Assembly (NCBI RefSeq): GCF_029266855.1 | Contig: NZ_JAQSWB010000002.1 | Span: 1-64,000 of the forward strand | Reading direction: 5' to 3' | Source: Fluviicola sp. | GTDB lineage: Bacteria; Bacteroidota; Bacteroidia; Flavobacteriales_D; Crocinitomicaceae | Length of the DNA stretch: 64,000 bases | Shown: piece after piece, positions 43,710 through 51,820 of the stretch | Numbering within the stretch: position 1 is the stretch's first letter | Layout: each line of letters starts with the position of its first letter | Notes under the pieces: model-generated | Database searches by the model: none | What the model was told of the DNA's origin: nothing | The model's input: only the letters and a program-made list of their open reading frames with translations | Position numbers and translations under genes: made by a program

Positions 43710-44753
43710 ATGCAACTGTGGAACACATTTAGTAAGGAGGAATTAGAGCAAAAATTGCGCGAGGCCGGTCATGAATTTGCGACCATCTCATTCTATAAGT
43801 ATGCAAAAATTGCCAATCCTCAAATTTTCAGAGATTACCTCTATCAGTTATTGAACAATCTTCAGGTTGTCGGTCGTATTTATGTAGCCCACGAAGGGAT
43901 CAATGCACAGATCTCTGTTCCAACCAATCGACTGAATGATTTTCGTTCGGATCTTTACTCCATCGATTTCCTGGATGGTGTACGATTAAACATCGCTGTA
44001 GAGGAAGAAGGAGCAGAATTCCCGTTCCTGAAGTTGAAAGTGAAAGTTCGGAATAAGATCCTGGCAGATGGTTTAAGTGATGAATCTTTCGACGTAACCG
44101 ATATCGGAAAGCATTTGAAAGCAGAGGAGTTCAATGAATTGACCCAGGATCCGAATACCATTTTGATTGACTTTAGAAATCACTACGAACACGAAGTAGG
44201 CCATTTCAAAGGTGCAATTCTTCCCGACGTAGATACCTTTCGCGAATCCCTGCCGATCATTGAAGATGCTTATTTGAAAGGAAACGAGGATAAGAATATT
44301 GTTATGTATTGTACCGGGGGAATTCGCTGCGAAAAAGCTTCGGCCTGGTTCAAGCACCGCGGATTTAAGAATGTGCACCAGCTGGAAGGCGGAATCATTA
44401 AATATGCCAACGAGTGCAAGGAGAAGGGATTGGAAAATCGTTTCATCGGTAAAAACTTTGTCTTCGATGAACGCCGCGGAGAACGGATCACAGACGATAT
44501 CGTTTCAAATTGCCATCAATGCGGAGAACCGGCAGATGTTCATGTCAATTGCGCAAACGAAGCTTGTCATTTGCTGTTTATTCAGTGTGAGAAATGCAAT
44601 GCGAAATACGAAAGCTGCTGTACTCCGGAATGTCAGGACATTATCCACCTTCCCCTGGAAGAGCAAAAAGCACTGAGAAAAGGATTGGAAAACAGCAATA
44701 AAATATTCAAAAAAGGAAGAGCTGATCATTTATTGCAGAAATTGAATCAATAA
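43710..44753 (+). CDS. trhO: tRNA uridine-34 hydroxylase TrhO (rhodanese-type)
   Basis: Oxygen-dependent hydroxylation of uridine 34 in tRNA to ho5U. A 347-residue protein from the ATG at 43710, 29 bases after a TACCTTTG box; the longer open frame upstream runs through the promoter. N-terminal acylphosphatase-like domain (VGRIYVAHEGINAQISVP) and rhodanese domain with active-site Cys in MYCTGGIRCEKAS. The C-terminal zinc-finger-like segment has cysteine clusters CHQCGEPADVHVNC, CEKCNAKYESCC and PECQ. Length and domain order are those of the YceA/TrhO family. Confidence 0.94.
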   Translation: MQLWNTFSKEELEQKLREAGHEFATISFYKYAKIANPQIFRDYLYQLLNNLQVVGRIYVAHEGINAQISVPTNRLNDFRSDLYSIDFLDGVRLNIAVEEEGAEFPFLKLKVKVRNKILADGLSDESFDVTDIGKHLKAEEFNELTQDPNTILIDFRNHYEHEVGHFKGAILPDVDTFRESLPIIEDAYLKGNEDKNIVMYCTGGIRCEKASAWFKHRGFKNVHQLEGGIIKYANECKEKGLENRFIGKNFVFDERRGERITDDIVSNCHQCGEPADVHVNCANEACHLLFIQCEKCNAKYESCCTPECQDIIHLPLEEQKALRKGLENSNKIFKKGRADHLLQKLNQ

Positions 44754-44785
44754 AACAACTATCTTCGACCTACAAAATTAAGCAC

Positions 44786-45676
44786 GTGGAATTAGCAATT
44801 GACTGGAATGTAGAATCTCAATTAATAGACGGATGGTCTACACCTAACTTATACGGATTGTTGTTCGTGGGTGGAATGATCTTCGGATACTACATTATCA
44901 AAAGAATGTTCAAATCGGAAGGGATCTCTGAAAAATACCTGGATAAATTATTGCTTTATGTAGTTCCGGCAACCATTATCGGTGCACGTTTAGGTCATGT
45001 GTTTTTCTACGGACCCTGGCATGATGGATTTAATTCAAAAGGACACTTCGAAAAAGGATACTTGGATCACCCCATGGAAATTTTAAAAGTATGGGAGGGC
45101 GGTTTAGCCAGTCATGGTGCAGCGATCATCATTTTGATTATGCTGTACATTTATTCAAAGAAAGTTGTCGATCGCCCTATGCTTTGGATCCTGGATCGTA
45201 TTGTTGCACCCATCGCCATTGCAGGATGTTTTATCCGCTTGGGAAACCTGGTAAATCATGAAATTATCGGGACTCCGACAGATTTACCCTGGGGATTCAA
45301 CTTTAATCATGCATTGGAAGAGGAGTACTTGGTAGACGGAAAAGTCGTTCCGCGCCACCCGAGTCAATTATATGAAGCGATCTGTTACCTGATCTCCTTT
45401 ATTGTATTGTATCGAATGTACTGGAAAACAAAAGCAAAACTTTCTCCCGGTAAATTGTTCGGAGTATTCATGATTTTGATCTGGACTGCACGCTTTTTCA
45501 TTGAGTTCATCAAAGTAGGACAAAACGAAAATGACAACATTTGGTTTCTTAAGACCGGACAGTGGTTGAGCATTCCATTTATTCTCATCGGATTGTACTT
45601 AACATTCCGGAAAGTTCCTGAAAAAGAGCAAGCCAAATTCGACGAAGCAGTCGCAACGCCGCTTCCTTTAAAATAA
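44786..45676 (+). CDS. lgt: prolipoprotein diacylglyceryl transferase Lgt
   Basis: Transfers diacylglycerol from phosphatidylglycerol to the lipobox cysteine of prolipoproteins in the inner membrane. A 296-residue protein with about seven hydrophobic helices. The family signature is present as IRLGNLVNHEIIGTPTDLPW, with ARLGHVFFYGPWHDG, VWEGGLASHGAA and PRHPSQLYEA. The start is GTG at 44786; no in-frame ATG suits better. A TATCTTCG box (44760-44767) is a possible -7 site. It serves the many lipoproteins in this window. Confidence 0.95.
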   Translation: MELAIDWNVESQLIDGWSTPNLYGLLFVGGMIFGYYIIKRMFKSEGISEKYLDKLLLYVVPATIIGARLGHVFFYGPWHDGFNSKGHFEKGYLDHPMEILKVWEGGLASHGAAIIILIMLYIYSKKVVDRPMLWILDRIVAPIAIAGCFIRLGNLVNHEIIGTPTDLPWGFNFNHALEEEYLVDGKVVPRHPSQLYEAICYLISFIVLYRMYWKTKAKLSPGKLFGVFMILIWTARFFIEFIKVGQNENDNIWFLKTGQWLSIPFILIGLYLTFRKVPEKEQAKFDEAVATPLPLK

Positions 45677-45677
45677 G

Positions 45678-45890
45678 AGTCCGCCGCGGCGGACGAAGAC
45701 TGAGGCTCCGTCTCACAAGACGGGCAAGCCGAAGGAAAAGCGCTAGTCCGCCGCGGCGGAAGGCTCCGTCTCACAAGACGGGCAAGCCGAAGGAAAAGCG
45801 CTAGTCCGCCGAGGCGGAAGGCTCCGTCTCACAAGACGGGCAAGCCGAAGGAAAAGCGATAGTCCGCCGAGGCGGAAGGCTCCGTCTCAC
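45678..45890. repeat. GC-rich tandem repeat array, 58-base period
   Basis: About 3.5 units begin 2 bases after the lgt stop. Copies of AGTCCGCCG start near 45678, 45745, 45803 and 45861 (58-base spacing; the first unit is longer by 9). Each unit has the palindrome TCCGCCGCGGCGGA (GAGG variant in later units) and a hairpin CCGTCT-CACA-AGACGG flanked by GGCT/AGCC arms. This is REP/BIME-like. Confidence 0.85.
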
Positions 45891-45988
45891 TCGATCCGAG
45901 GCGATCATTTGTTTGATCTGCTTTGATCAAGACGGAAAAGCCGAGGGATATAGACTATTTCCTTTATCCATGCTGTATCATCTATGAA

Positions 45989-46083
45989 GCATGGATAAAG
46001 AATAGATATAGTATGAATAAAGCATAGATACAGCATAGATACCCCACCTTGAGACGTAGCGACTGTAAAGTCTGCTACTGTCA
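45989..46083 (+). repeat. composite dispersed repeat, copy 2
   Basis: Five degenerate 11-base units of the AAGCATAGATA type (45989-46043) lead into one copy of the 45-base module (46038-46083; CCACCTTGAGACGTAGCGACTGTAAAGTCTGCTACTGTCA in segments). It matches the element at 2057-2195 in order and orientation. With the GC-rich array it fills the 522-base gap between lgt and rimO; no gene is seen there. Confidence 0.8.
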
Positions 46084-46164
46084 TATTTTACGTGCTTTTA
46101 CCTTCCGAAAGAATACTGAGCATAGTTGAAGTGTCAATTCTCCTGAACTTCAAAGAATTTACCG

Positions 46165-46172
46165 TATCTTTG
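46165..46172 (+). promoter_or_regulatory. -7 promoter box of rimO
   Basis: TATCTTTG, 26 bases before the rimO ATG at 46199. No -33 TTG at the expected spacing. Confidence 0.55.
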
Positions 46173-46198
46173 TGCCCCTTTTAGTATTGATTGATTTC

Positions 46199-47512
46199 AT
46201 GAAAACAAAAACACTTCGTAAGAATAAAGTAAATGTCGTAACACTTGGATGCGCAAAGAATACCTTTGACTCTGAAGTTTTGATGGCCCAATTGAAAGCC
46301 AATAAATTTGAAGTGGAACATGAAGCCAAACAGGATGATTCTGAAATTGTGATCATCAATACATGTGGTTTCATCGACAATGCGAAACAAGAATCGATCG
46401 ATACTATTTTGCGTTATGCAGATGCCAAAAATGAAGGACTCGTTGACAAAGTATATGTTACGGGTTGTTTGGTTCAGCGTTATAAAGACGATCTGGAACA
46501 GGAAATTCCCGAAGTGGATGCATTCTTCGGTACAAGGGATTTACCACGACTACTTAAGACATTAAAAGCAGATTACAAGCATGAATTGGTTGGAGAGCGT
46601 TTATTGACAACTCCTTCTCACTATGCTTACTTCAAAATAGCTGAAGGATGTGACAGACCATGTTCGTTCTGCGCCATCCCCCTGATGAGAGGCAAACACC
46701 TTTCTACGCCAATGGATGAATTGGTAAAATCGGCGAAAAGCCTGGCAGCTCAGGGAGTGAAAGAAATTTTGCTGATCGCACAGGATTTGACTTATTACGG
46801 ATTAGATATTTACAAAAAACGGAACCTGGCTGAATTGTTAGACGAGCTTGCAGCCGTTGAAGGAATAGAATGGATCCGTCTGCATTATGCGTTTCCGGCA
46901 GGCTTCCCGATGGATGTACTTGACGCAATGGTGAAACATCCGAATGTGTGCTTGTATTTGGATATGCCTTTGCAGCACGGGTCAACAAAAATACTTCAGT
47001 CGATGCGCCGTGGAATTACCCGCGAGAAAACAGAGGCTTTGGTAAACACCATCAGGGAAAAGGTTCCCGGAGTTGCTATCCGCACCACTTTAATAGCAGG
47101 TTATCCGGGTGAAACGGAAGAAGATTTCCAGGAAATGTATGAGTTCGTAGAACGTATGCGTTTTGACCGTTTGGGGATCTTCACCTATTCTCACGAGGAA
47201 AATACCCATGCTTATTCATTGGAAGATGATGTTCCAGACGAGGTGAAACGTCAGCGCGCGGATGAGATCATGGAGCTGCAATCAGGCATCAGCTATGAAT
47301 TGAACCAGCAAAAGATTGGAAAAACATTTAAGGTTCTTTTTGACCGTATCGAAGGAGACTATTTCATTGGTCGAACCGAGTTTGATTCACCTGAAGTAGA
47401 CAATGAGGTATTGGTAAAGAAATCAGAAGGATATGTAAGTATCGGAGATTTCGCCTTAGTAGAAATTACTTCTGCTGATCATTACGACCTATACGGTAAA
47501 TTCGTTTCCTGA
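46199..47512 (+). CDS. rimO: ribosomal protein S12 methylthiotransferase RimO
   Basis: Radical-SAM enzyme that methylthiolates an aspartate of ribosomal protein S12. A 437-residue protein from the ATG at 46199. The N-terminal domain has the auxiliary cluster cysteines (LGCAKNTFDSE, NTCGFIDNAKQES, VTGCLVQRY). The radical-SAM CxxxCxxC is CDRPCSFCAIP, and the C-terminal TRAM domain covers about the last 65 residues. RimO is favoured over MiaB by the short TRAM end and the CAIPLMRGKH stretch. Confidence 0.94.
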   Translation: MKTKTLRKNKVNVVTLGCAKNTFDSEVLMAQLKANKFEVEHEAKQDDSEIVIINTCGFIDNAKQESIDTILRYADAKNEGLVDKVYVTGCLVQRYKDDLEQEIPEVDAFFGTRDLPRLLKTLKADYKHELVGERLLTTPSHYAYFKIAEGCDRPCSFCAIPLMRGKHLSTPMDELVKSAKSLAAQGVKEILLIAQDLTYYGLDIYKKRNLAELLDELAAVEGIEWIRLHYAFPAGFPMDVLDAMVKHPNVCLYLDMPLQHGSTKILQSMRRGITREKTEALVNTIREKVPGVAIRTTLIAGYPGETEEDFQEMYEFVERMRFDRLGIFTYSHEENTHAYSLEDDVPDEVKRQRADEIMELQSGISYELNQQKIGKTFKVLFDRIEGDYFIGRTEFDSPEVDNEVLVKKSEGYVSIGDFALVEITSADHYDLYGKFVS

Positions 47513-47860
47513 TATTTGTTTATCATTAAATTTCAGTTAAATATTTGCTCAACTGCTTAATTCGATAATTCATAGGTGGATTATAGTCATTTGTCGGGTG
47601 TCGTTTTTGTAAGTGCCTGATTTCTGTGTACTTTTGTCTCGAAACAAATACTATTACTTAATTAAAATGGCGTTACTATTCACCGGTGGAATCTGAGTAT
47701 GGAAGAAATTGCTTCCGGCTTGTCTCAGATGACTTAAATAAAACCGAAAAACAGCACATTCTTTCTGTCCAGGGTTAACCCCTGATTTCATCTTCTTGAA
47801 TGTTCGAAGCATTCGAAACGAAGTGTAATTGTCTATTTTCGAACAATTAAACAAGTTACT
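47513..47860. other. 348-base gap: promoter and long 5' leader
   Basis: No gene is seen. TTG at 47607-47609 and TACTTTTG at 47629-47636 (19-base spacer) form a good promoter that would give a leader of about 220 bases for the 47861 gene. The leader contains short inverted repeats: CAGGGTTAACCCCTG near 47772 and GAATG-TTCGAAG-CATTC near 47798. A TATTTTCG box near 47835 could be a second, closer start. Confidence 0.5.
47607..47636 (+). promoter_or_regulatory. Bacteroidota-type promoter upstream of the 47861-48226 operon
   Basis: TTG-N19-TACTTTTG matches both elements of the consensus at standard spacing. Confidence 0.6.
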
Positions 47861-48214
47861 ATGAAAAAAAAGTTACTATTCATTGGGCTTTGTGTATGTT
47901 CATTGGCTCACGTGAGCTTTGGACAATCCCAAACTAACTCTTTAAAGCAATCAACACCTGTTGTTGTTTCATCACATCCTCAATTAAGTGCTCAACGTGC
48001 AAAACTGGATTCAAAACAAGCTGAGATCAATCAGGCTGTTTCCACATCCAGAGCCCAGGCAAGCAAATTAAATGACGAATTCCGTGTGTTGAAAGAAGAA
48101 TACATTCGATTGCTTTCAGCTGAACTGGAGAAAACCACTGATGCGCAATTGAGAGATCAGTTGCAGGAAGAGATCACGCGTTACTCAGAAATAGCGAATC
48201 CTCAAACACGTTAA
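47861..48214 (+). CDS. small exported coiled-coil protein
   Basis: A 117-residue protein with a signal peptide (LLFIGLCVCSLAHVSFGQ) and a predicted long helix (about 45-110: QRAKLDSKQAEINQAVSTSR, then LREEYIRLL-like VLKEEYIRLLSAELEK). It resembles OmpH/Skp-like periplasmic helical proteins only in general shape. It lies 11 bases before the large T9SS adhesin gene and is probably co-expressed with it. Confidence 0.7.
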   Translation: MKKKLLFIGLCVCSLAHVSFGQSQTNSLKQSTPVVVSSHPQLSAQRAKLDSKQAEINQAVSTSRAQASKLNDEFRVLKEEYIRLLSAELEKTTDAQLRDQLQEEITRYSEIANPQTR

Positions 48215-48225
48215 TCACTGAACTT

Positions 48226-50508
48226 ATGAAAACAAGAATTTTAAAAACAGTTGCTTTATGCGGCTTATTTGCACTTGGATTTATCTCAAAATCCAACGCA
48301 CAGGCTTTCTCGGAAGGTTTTAATGATATCACTTTACTTGCCGGGAATGGCTGGGTAATGACGAATGCGAGTGTCGCGGTTGGTTCAACTAACTGGTTCC
48401 AGGGAAATCCCGTAGGAGCCGGCGGACCGTTTGATGCTTACAATGGTGCTACAAATGCTTATATTGGTGCGAATTACAACAATACTGGAAGCACTGGAAC
48501 GATTAGCAACTGGTTGATGACTCCTAACCGTACATTTAGAAATGGCGATGTGATCACATTCTACACAAGAAAACCAGCTCCGGATTCATATGCTGACAGG
48601 CTGGAAGTACGTTTAAGTACGAATGGAGCAAGCACGAATGTTGGTACAGGAACTGCAGTAGGAGACTACACCACATTATTAATGAGTGTCAATCCATCAT
48701 TGGTATTAGGCGTTTATCCAACAACCTGGACATTATATACCATTACTATTTCAGGCTTGCCGGCGCCTACTTCGGGTCGTATAGCATTCAGATACTTTGT
48801 AACCGGTGCAGGTCTTAACGGAAGTAATTCGGATTACATCGGAATCGACCAGGTTGATTACACACCGTACGTTTGCCCTGCTTTCACAATGACAGCAGCC
48901 GGTGCTTTAACCACCGGAACCGCAGGGGCAGCATATTCAACAACGTTGACACAAACGGGAGCTCTTGGAGCACCAAGCTTTGCAGTTACTGCAGGGGCTT
49001 TGCCTCCGGGATTAACAATGAGTACAAGTGGAACAATCTCCGGAACACCAACTGCTACAGGTACATTTAACTTTACTTCGACTGTAAGTGATGCAAGCGG
49101 ATGCTCCGGTTCATCAAGTTATTCAATTACGGTTGTTTGTCCTGCAAACCCAATTACCTTTGCAACCGCGCCGGCTTTATGTGATAATAGCGGGACGTAT
49201 ACTTTGGTACAAGGTTCACCTGCAGGTGGAACATATTCCGGAACAGGAGTTACAGGAAATAATTTTAATCCTGCTTCGGGAACACAAACCATTACTTATG
49301 ACTATACTGATGCATATGGATGTGCATTTAATTCCAATTACACCATTACTGTAAATACTGCACCGACTGTAACACAAAGCGCGATTTCACCGATATGTGA
49401 TAATTCGGGAACACTTGCATTGACGGGCGCAAGCCCTGCAGGCGGAACTTACAGTGGAACAGGAGTTACAGGAAGTGATTTTGATCCTGCAGCCGGAACA
49501 CAGATGGTAACCTACACCTATACGGATGCGAATAACTGTACCAATCAAGCTACTACAACGATTATAGTAAATACTGCTCCAACGGTTAGTCAAAGTGCTA
49601 TTTCAGCAGTGTGTAGCAACGCGGGACCATTGGCATTGTCGGGCGGTAGCCCTGCAGGTGGGACCTACAGTGGAACAGGAGTTACAGGAAGTGATTTTGA
49701 TCCTACAGCCGGAACACAAACTGTGACTTACACTTACACGGATGCAAACAACTGTTCGAGTGAAGCTACTGCAACTATTACGGTGAATGCTGCTCCAACA
49801 GTTACACAAAGTGCTATTTCAGCAGTTTGTAATAATTCAGCAGAATTTGCATTAACAGGCGGAAGTCCTGCAGGCGGAACCTACAGTGGAACAGGAGTTA
49901 CTGCAAGCGGTGATTTTGACCCTTCGTCAGGAACACAGACTGTAACTTATACGTATACCGATGCAAACAACTGTACAAGTACCGCTTCAACTATGATCAC
50001 GGTAAATACAGCACCAACAGTTGCCTTTACTTCTCCCGTTGCAACAATGTGTATCAACCATGCGCCATTGACACTTTCAGGCGGAAGCCCTGCAGGTGGA
50101 ACTTATTCCGGAAATGGAGTGAGCGGAGGAGTTTTAAATCCTGCTACAGCTGGTGCCGGTGATCACGTGATTACTTATTCTTACACAGATGCAAATAGCT
50201 GTGAAGGTGAAGCAACATTTTCTATCAATGTAGATCCTTGTTTGGGTCTTACAGAAAATGGAGAAGCATTCGGTTTGGAAATTTATCCGAACCCGACAAC
50301 CGGTAAATTTACAGCAAGTGTAACTTCCGGAGCTGACTTTTCAATTGTGAAAGTGTTAGATATCCAGGGGAAAGAGATTCAATTCGGATCTTCCAATACT
50401 TCCGCAACTGCTATCGATGTTGATTTCTCAAATCAGGTTCCGGGAATGTATTTTGTAAATGCTTTGGTTGACGGTCAGCCCTTTACTTTCCGAATTCAAA
50501 AACAATAA
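48226..50508 (+). CDS. T9SS-sorted surface adhesin with 72-residue repeats
   Basis: A 760-residue exported protein. Signal peptide about 1-25 (ALGFISKSNAQ). Residues about 27-210 resemble a choice-of-anchor/cleaved-adhesin jellyroll (EGFNDITLLAGNGWVM, GIDQVDYTPY). A putative Ig-like domain (about 220-300) is followed by five repeats of about 72 residues (about 303-670), each with SPAGGTYSGTGVTGSDFDP and YTYTDANNC. The last 80 residues are a T9SS type A sorting domain (LEIYPNPTTGKFTASVTS). The repeats are also similar at DNA level with a 216-base period. It ends at a strong terminator. Confidence 0.9.
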   Translation: MKTRILKTVALCGLFALGFISKSNAQAFSEGFNDITLLAGNGWVMTNASVAVGSTNWFQGNPVGAGGPFDAYNGATNAYIGANYNNTGSTGTISNWLMTPNRTFRNGDVITFYTRKPAPDSYADRLEVRLSTNGASTNVGTGTAVGDYTTLLMSVNPSLVLGVYPTTWTLYTITISGLPAPTSGRIAFRYFVTGAGLNGSNSDYIGIDQVDYTPYVCPAFTMTAAGALTTGTAGAAYSTTLTQTGALGAPSFAVTAGALPPGLTMSTSGTISGTPTATGTFNFTSTVSDASGCSGSSSYSITVVCPANPITFATAPALCDNSGTYTLVQGSPAGGTYSGTGVTGNNFNPASGTQTITYDYTDAYGCAFNSNYTITVNTAPTVTQSAISPICDNSGTLALTGASPAGGTYSGTGVTGSDFDPAAGTQMVTYTYTDANNCTNQATTTIIVNTAPTVSQSAISAVCSNAGPLALSGGSPAGGTYSGTGVTGSDFDPTAGTQTVTYTYTDANNCSSEATATITVNAAPTVTQSAISAVCNNSAEFALTGGSPAGGTYSGTGVTASGDFDPSSGTQTVTYTYTDANNCTSTASTMITVNTAPTVAFTSPVATMCINHAPLTLSGGSPAGGTYSGNGVSGGVLNPATAGAGDHVITYSYTDANSCEGEATFSINVDPCLGLTENGEAFGLEIYPNPTTGKFTASVTSGADFSIVKVLDIQGKEIQFGSSNTSATAIDVDFSNQVPGMYFVNALVDGQPFTFRIQKQ
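49351..50002 (+). repeat. in-frame 216-base tandem repeats within the adhesin gene
   Basis: Unit boundaries at GTAAATACTG-like sequence occur at 49351, 49567, 49783 and 50002, giving periods of 216, 216 and 219 bases. Units encode the 72-residue Ig-like repeats and share long identical runs such as GGAACAGGAGTTACAGGAAG. Confidence 0.85.
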
Positions 50509-50528
50509 TTAATACCAATAACCAAGCG

Positions 50529-50562
50529 AAAGCCGTTCTGTTTTTAGAGCGGCTTTTGTTTT
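50529..50562 (+). terminator. Rho-independent terminator
   Basis: AAAGCCGTTCT and AGAGCGGCTTT form an 11-base stem (one G-T wobble) with a 6-base loop and a TGTTTT tail, 20 bases after the adhesin stop. Confidence 0.85.
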
Positions 50563-50611
50563 ATCAGGGAATCTTGTCCCCGACCAATTAATCTGTTTGA
50601 AGAGAACTGTT

Positions 50612-50639
50612 TTGCGTTTCAATAAAAATTTTACTTTTG
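50612..50639 (+). promoter_or_regulatory. Bacteroidota-type promoter of the HTH regulator
   Basis: TTG at 50612-50614, a 17-base spacer and TACTTTTG at 50632-50639. The box ends 3 bases before the ATG at 50643, which predicts a leaderless transcript. Confidence 0.55.
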
Positions 50640-50642
50640 GGT

Positions 50643-51647
50643 ATGGACATTCAAAACCGACTACTTGAACAACTAAAGGCAAAATTACCTCCCGATACTT
50701 CATTGGGAAAGTTGTTGATGGATGATCTGGATCTATCCAGAGATTCTGCCTATAGAAGAGCCAGGGGGGAAACCGCTTTAAAACCTGAAGAAATCAATTT
50801 ACTCTGTCAGAAATACGATTTGTCGATTGATAAGATCATTGGAGTTTCAGGAAAGAGTGTAACATTCCAGTATAACCCCATTCAACGTTCGGAATTCTCC
50901 TTTGACACTTATTTAAGTGGAATTATGGACGGTTTTAAGCGGATGGTTGCTCAAAGAACCCAGGAGTTATACATGTCTAACCTGGATCTGATCATTTTTC
51001 AATTATTGAATTCCCCGGCCCTTTTGAGATTTAAGCTGCTTTATTTCGGGAAGTGCTACCTGAAACTGGGACAGTTGGAAAACGTTAAGTTTCACAAAGG
51101 ATGGAAAGGAGATATTTCAGATGAGCAGTTACAGCAAATGGCTAATTTCTATATCCGGGTTAAATCCACGGAAGTAATCGGTTACGATGCAGGAAAAGGC
51201 CTCATCCGCGAAATAGTGTCTTTTTATGAGCTGGGTTATTTTGAAACTCCCGAAGATGCGCTCTTCCTGATTGATGAGGTAGCTTCGCTGGTTGAACACA
51301 TCAAAAAGCAGGCTGAGATTGGGCGTAAGTTCATTAAGGGACAACCCGTCATTACGGATGCCGATAATTTCCATCTGTATTTACATCAGACCTACATCCA
51401 GGACAATACGATCATTTCGGAAACGAATGCTTACCGGATGCTGTACATTACACATAACATGATGAATTACCTGTACACGATTGACCAGGATTATGTCAAT
51501 AAGTCCTTTGCAGTTTTTCATTCCATGCTGAAAAGTTGTGTGAAGATCTCAGAAGAAAACCAGCGACAGCGCAATGCTTATTTTGATAGCCTGAATCTGT
51601 TTATAGATCGGGCACGGATTCGGATTCAGGGAACAGATTTATTTTAG
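50643..51647 (+). CDS. HTH (XRE-like) transcriptional regulator
   Basis: A 334-residue cytoplasmic protein. The N-terminus (about 10-70) is a Cro/cI-like helix-turn-helix, with GKLLMDDLDLSRDSAYRRAR and LKPEEINLLCQKYDLSIDKI. The remaining 260 residues are helical and lack recognised sensor motifs; this layout is common among Bacteroidota-specific regulators. The ATG at 50643 is preferred over a TTG at 50637. The gene stands alone, and a repeat-rich gap (51648-51820) follows. Confidence 0.8.
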   Translation: MDIQNRLLEQLKAKLPPDTSLGKLLMDDLDLSRDSAYRRARGETALKPEEINLLCQKYDLSIDKIIGVSGKSVTFQYNPIQRSEFSFDTYLSGIMDGFKRMVAQRTQELYMSNLDLIIFQLLNSPALLRFKLLYFGKCYLKLGQLENVKFHKGWKGDISDEQLQQMANFYIRVKSTEVIGYDAGKGLIREIVSFYELGYFETPEDALFLIDEVASLVEHIKKQAEIGRKFIKGQPVITDADNFHLYLHQTYIQDNTIISETNAYRMLYITHNMMNYLYTIDQDYVNKSFAVFHSMLKSCVKISEENQRQRNAYFDSLNLFIDRARIRIQGTDLF

Positions 51648-51654
51648 ATAAAGG

Positions 51655-51816
51655 TTGCCTTCGACACCGCTGCGCCTATGCTGTAGCTTCAGCGAAAGCA
51701 TTCAGTCACCTTTATCAAAATAAGATTATATATTTTGGTCATTGAGCTAATTACACGATTTGGTCACTGAGCGTTGAAAACCTTGACCGAAGCGTCAATG
51801 GTAGTCGAAGTGCCAA
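51655..51816. repeat. repeat-rich intergenic segment
   Basis: It contains TTTGGTCATTGAGCT and TTTGGTCACTGAGCGT as near-direct repeats 36 bases apart, then GTAGTCGAAGTGCC. These resemble a GTCACTGAGCG...GTCGAAGTGCC element that recurs in Bacteroidota genomes. CTTCGACACCGCTGCGCC at the left end belongs to another repeat type. No terminator or gene seen. Confidence 0.5.
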
Positions 51817-51820
51817 ATCA

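Noticed and set aside
45678-45890. Regular repeats that could be a CRISPR array
   Set aside because: The units are contiguous 58-base copies without unique spacers, and no cas gene is near; they are palindromic tandem repeats.
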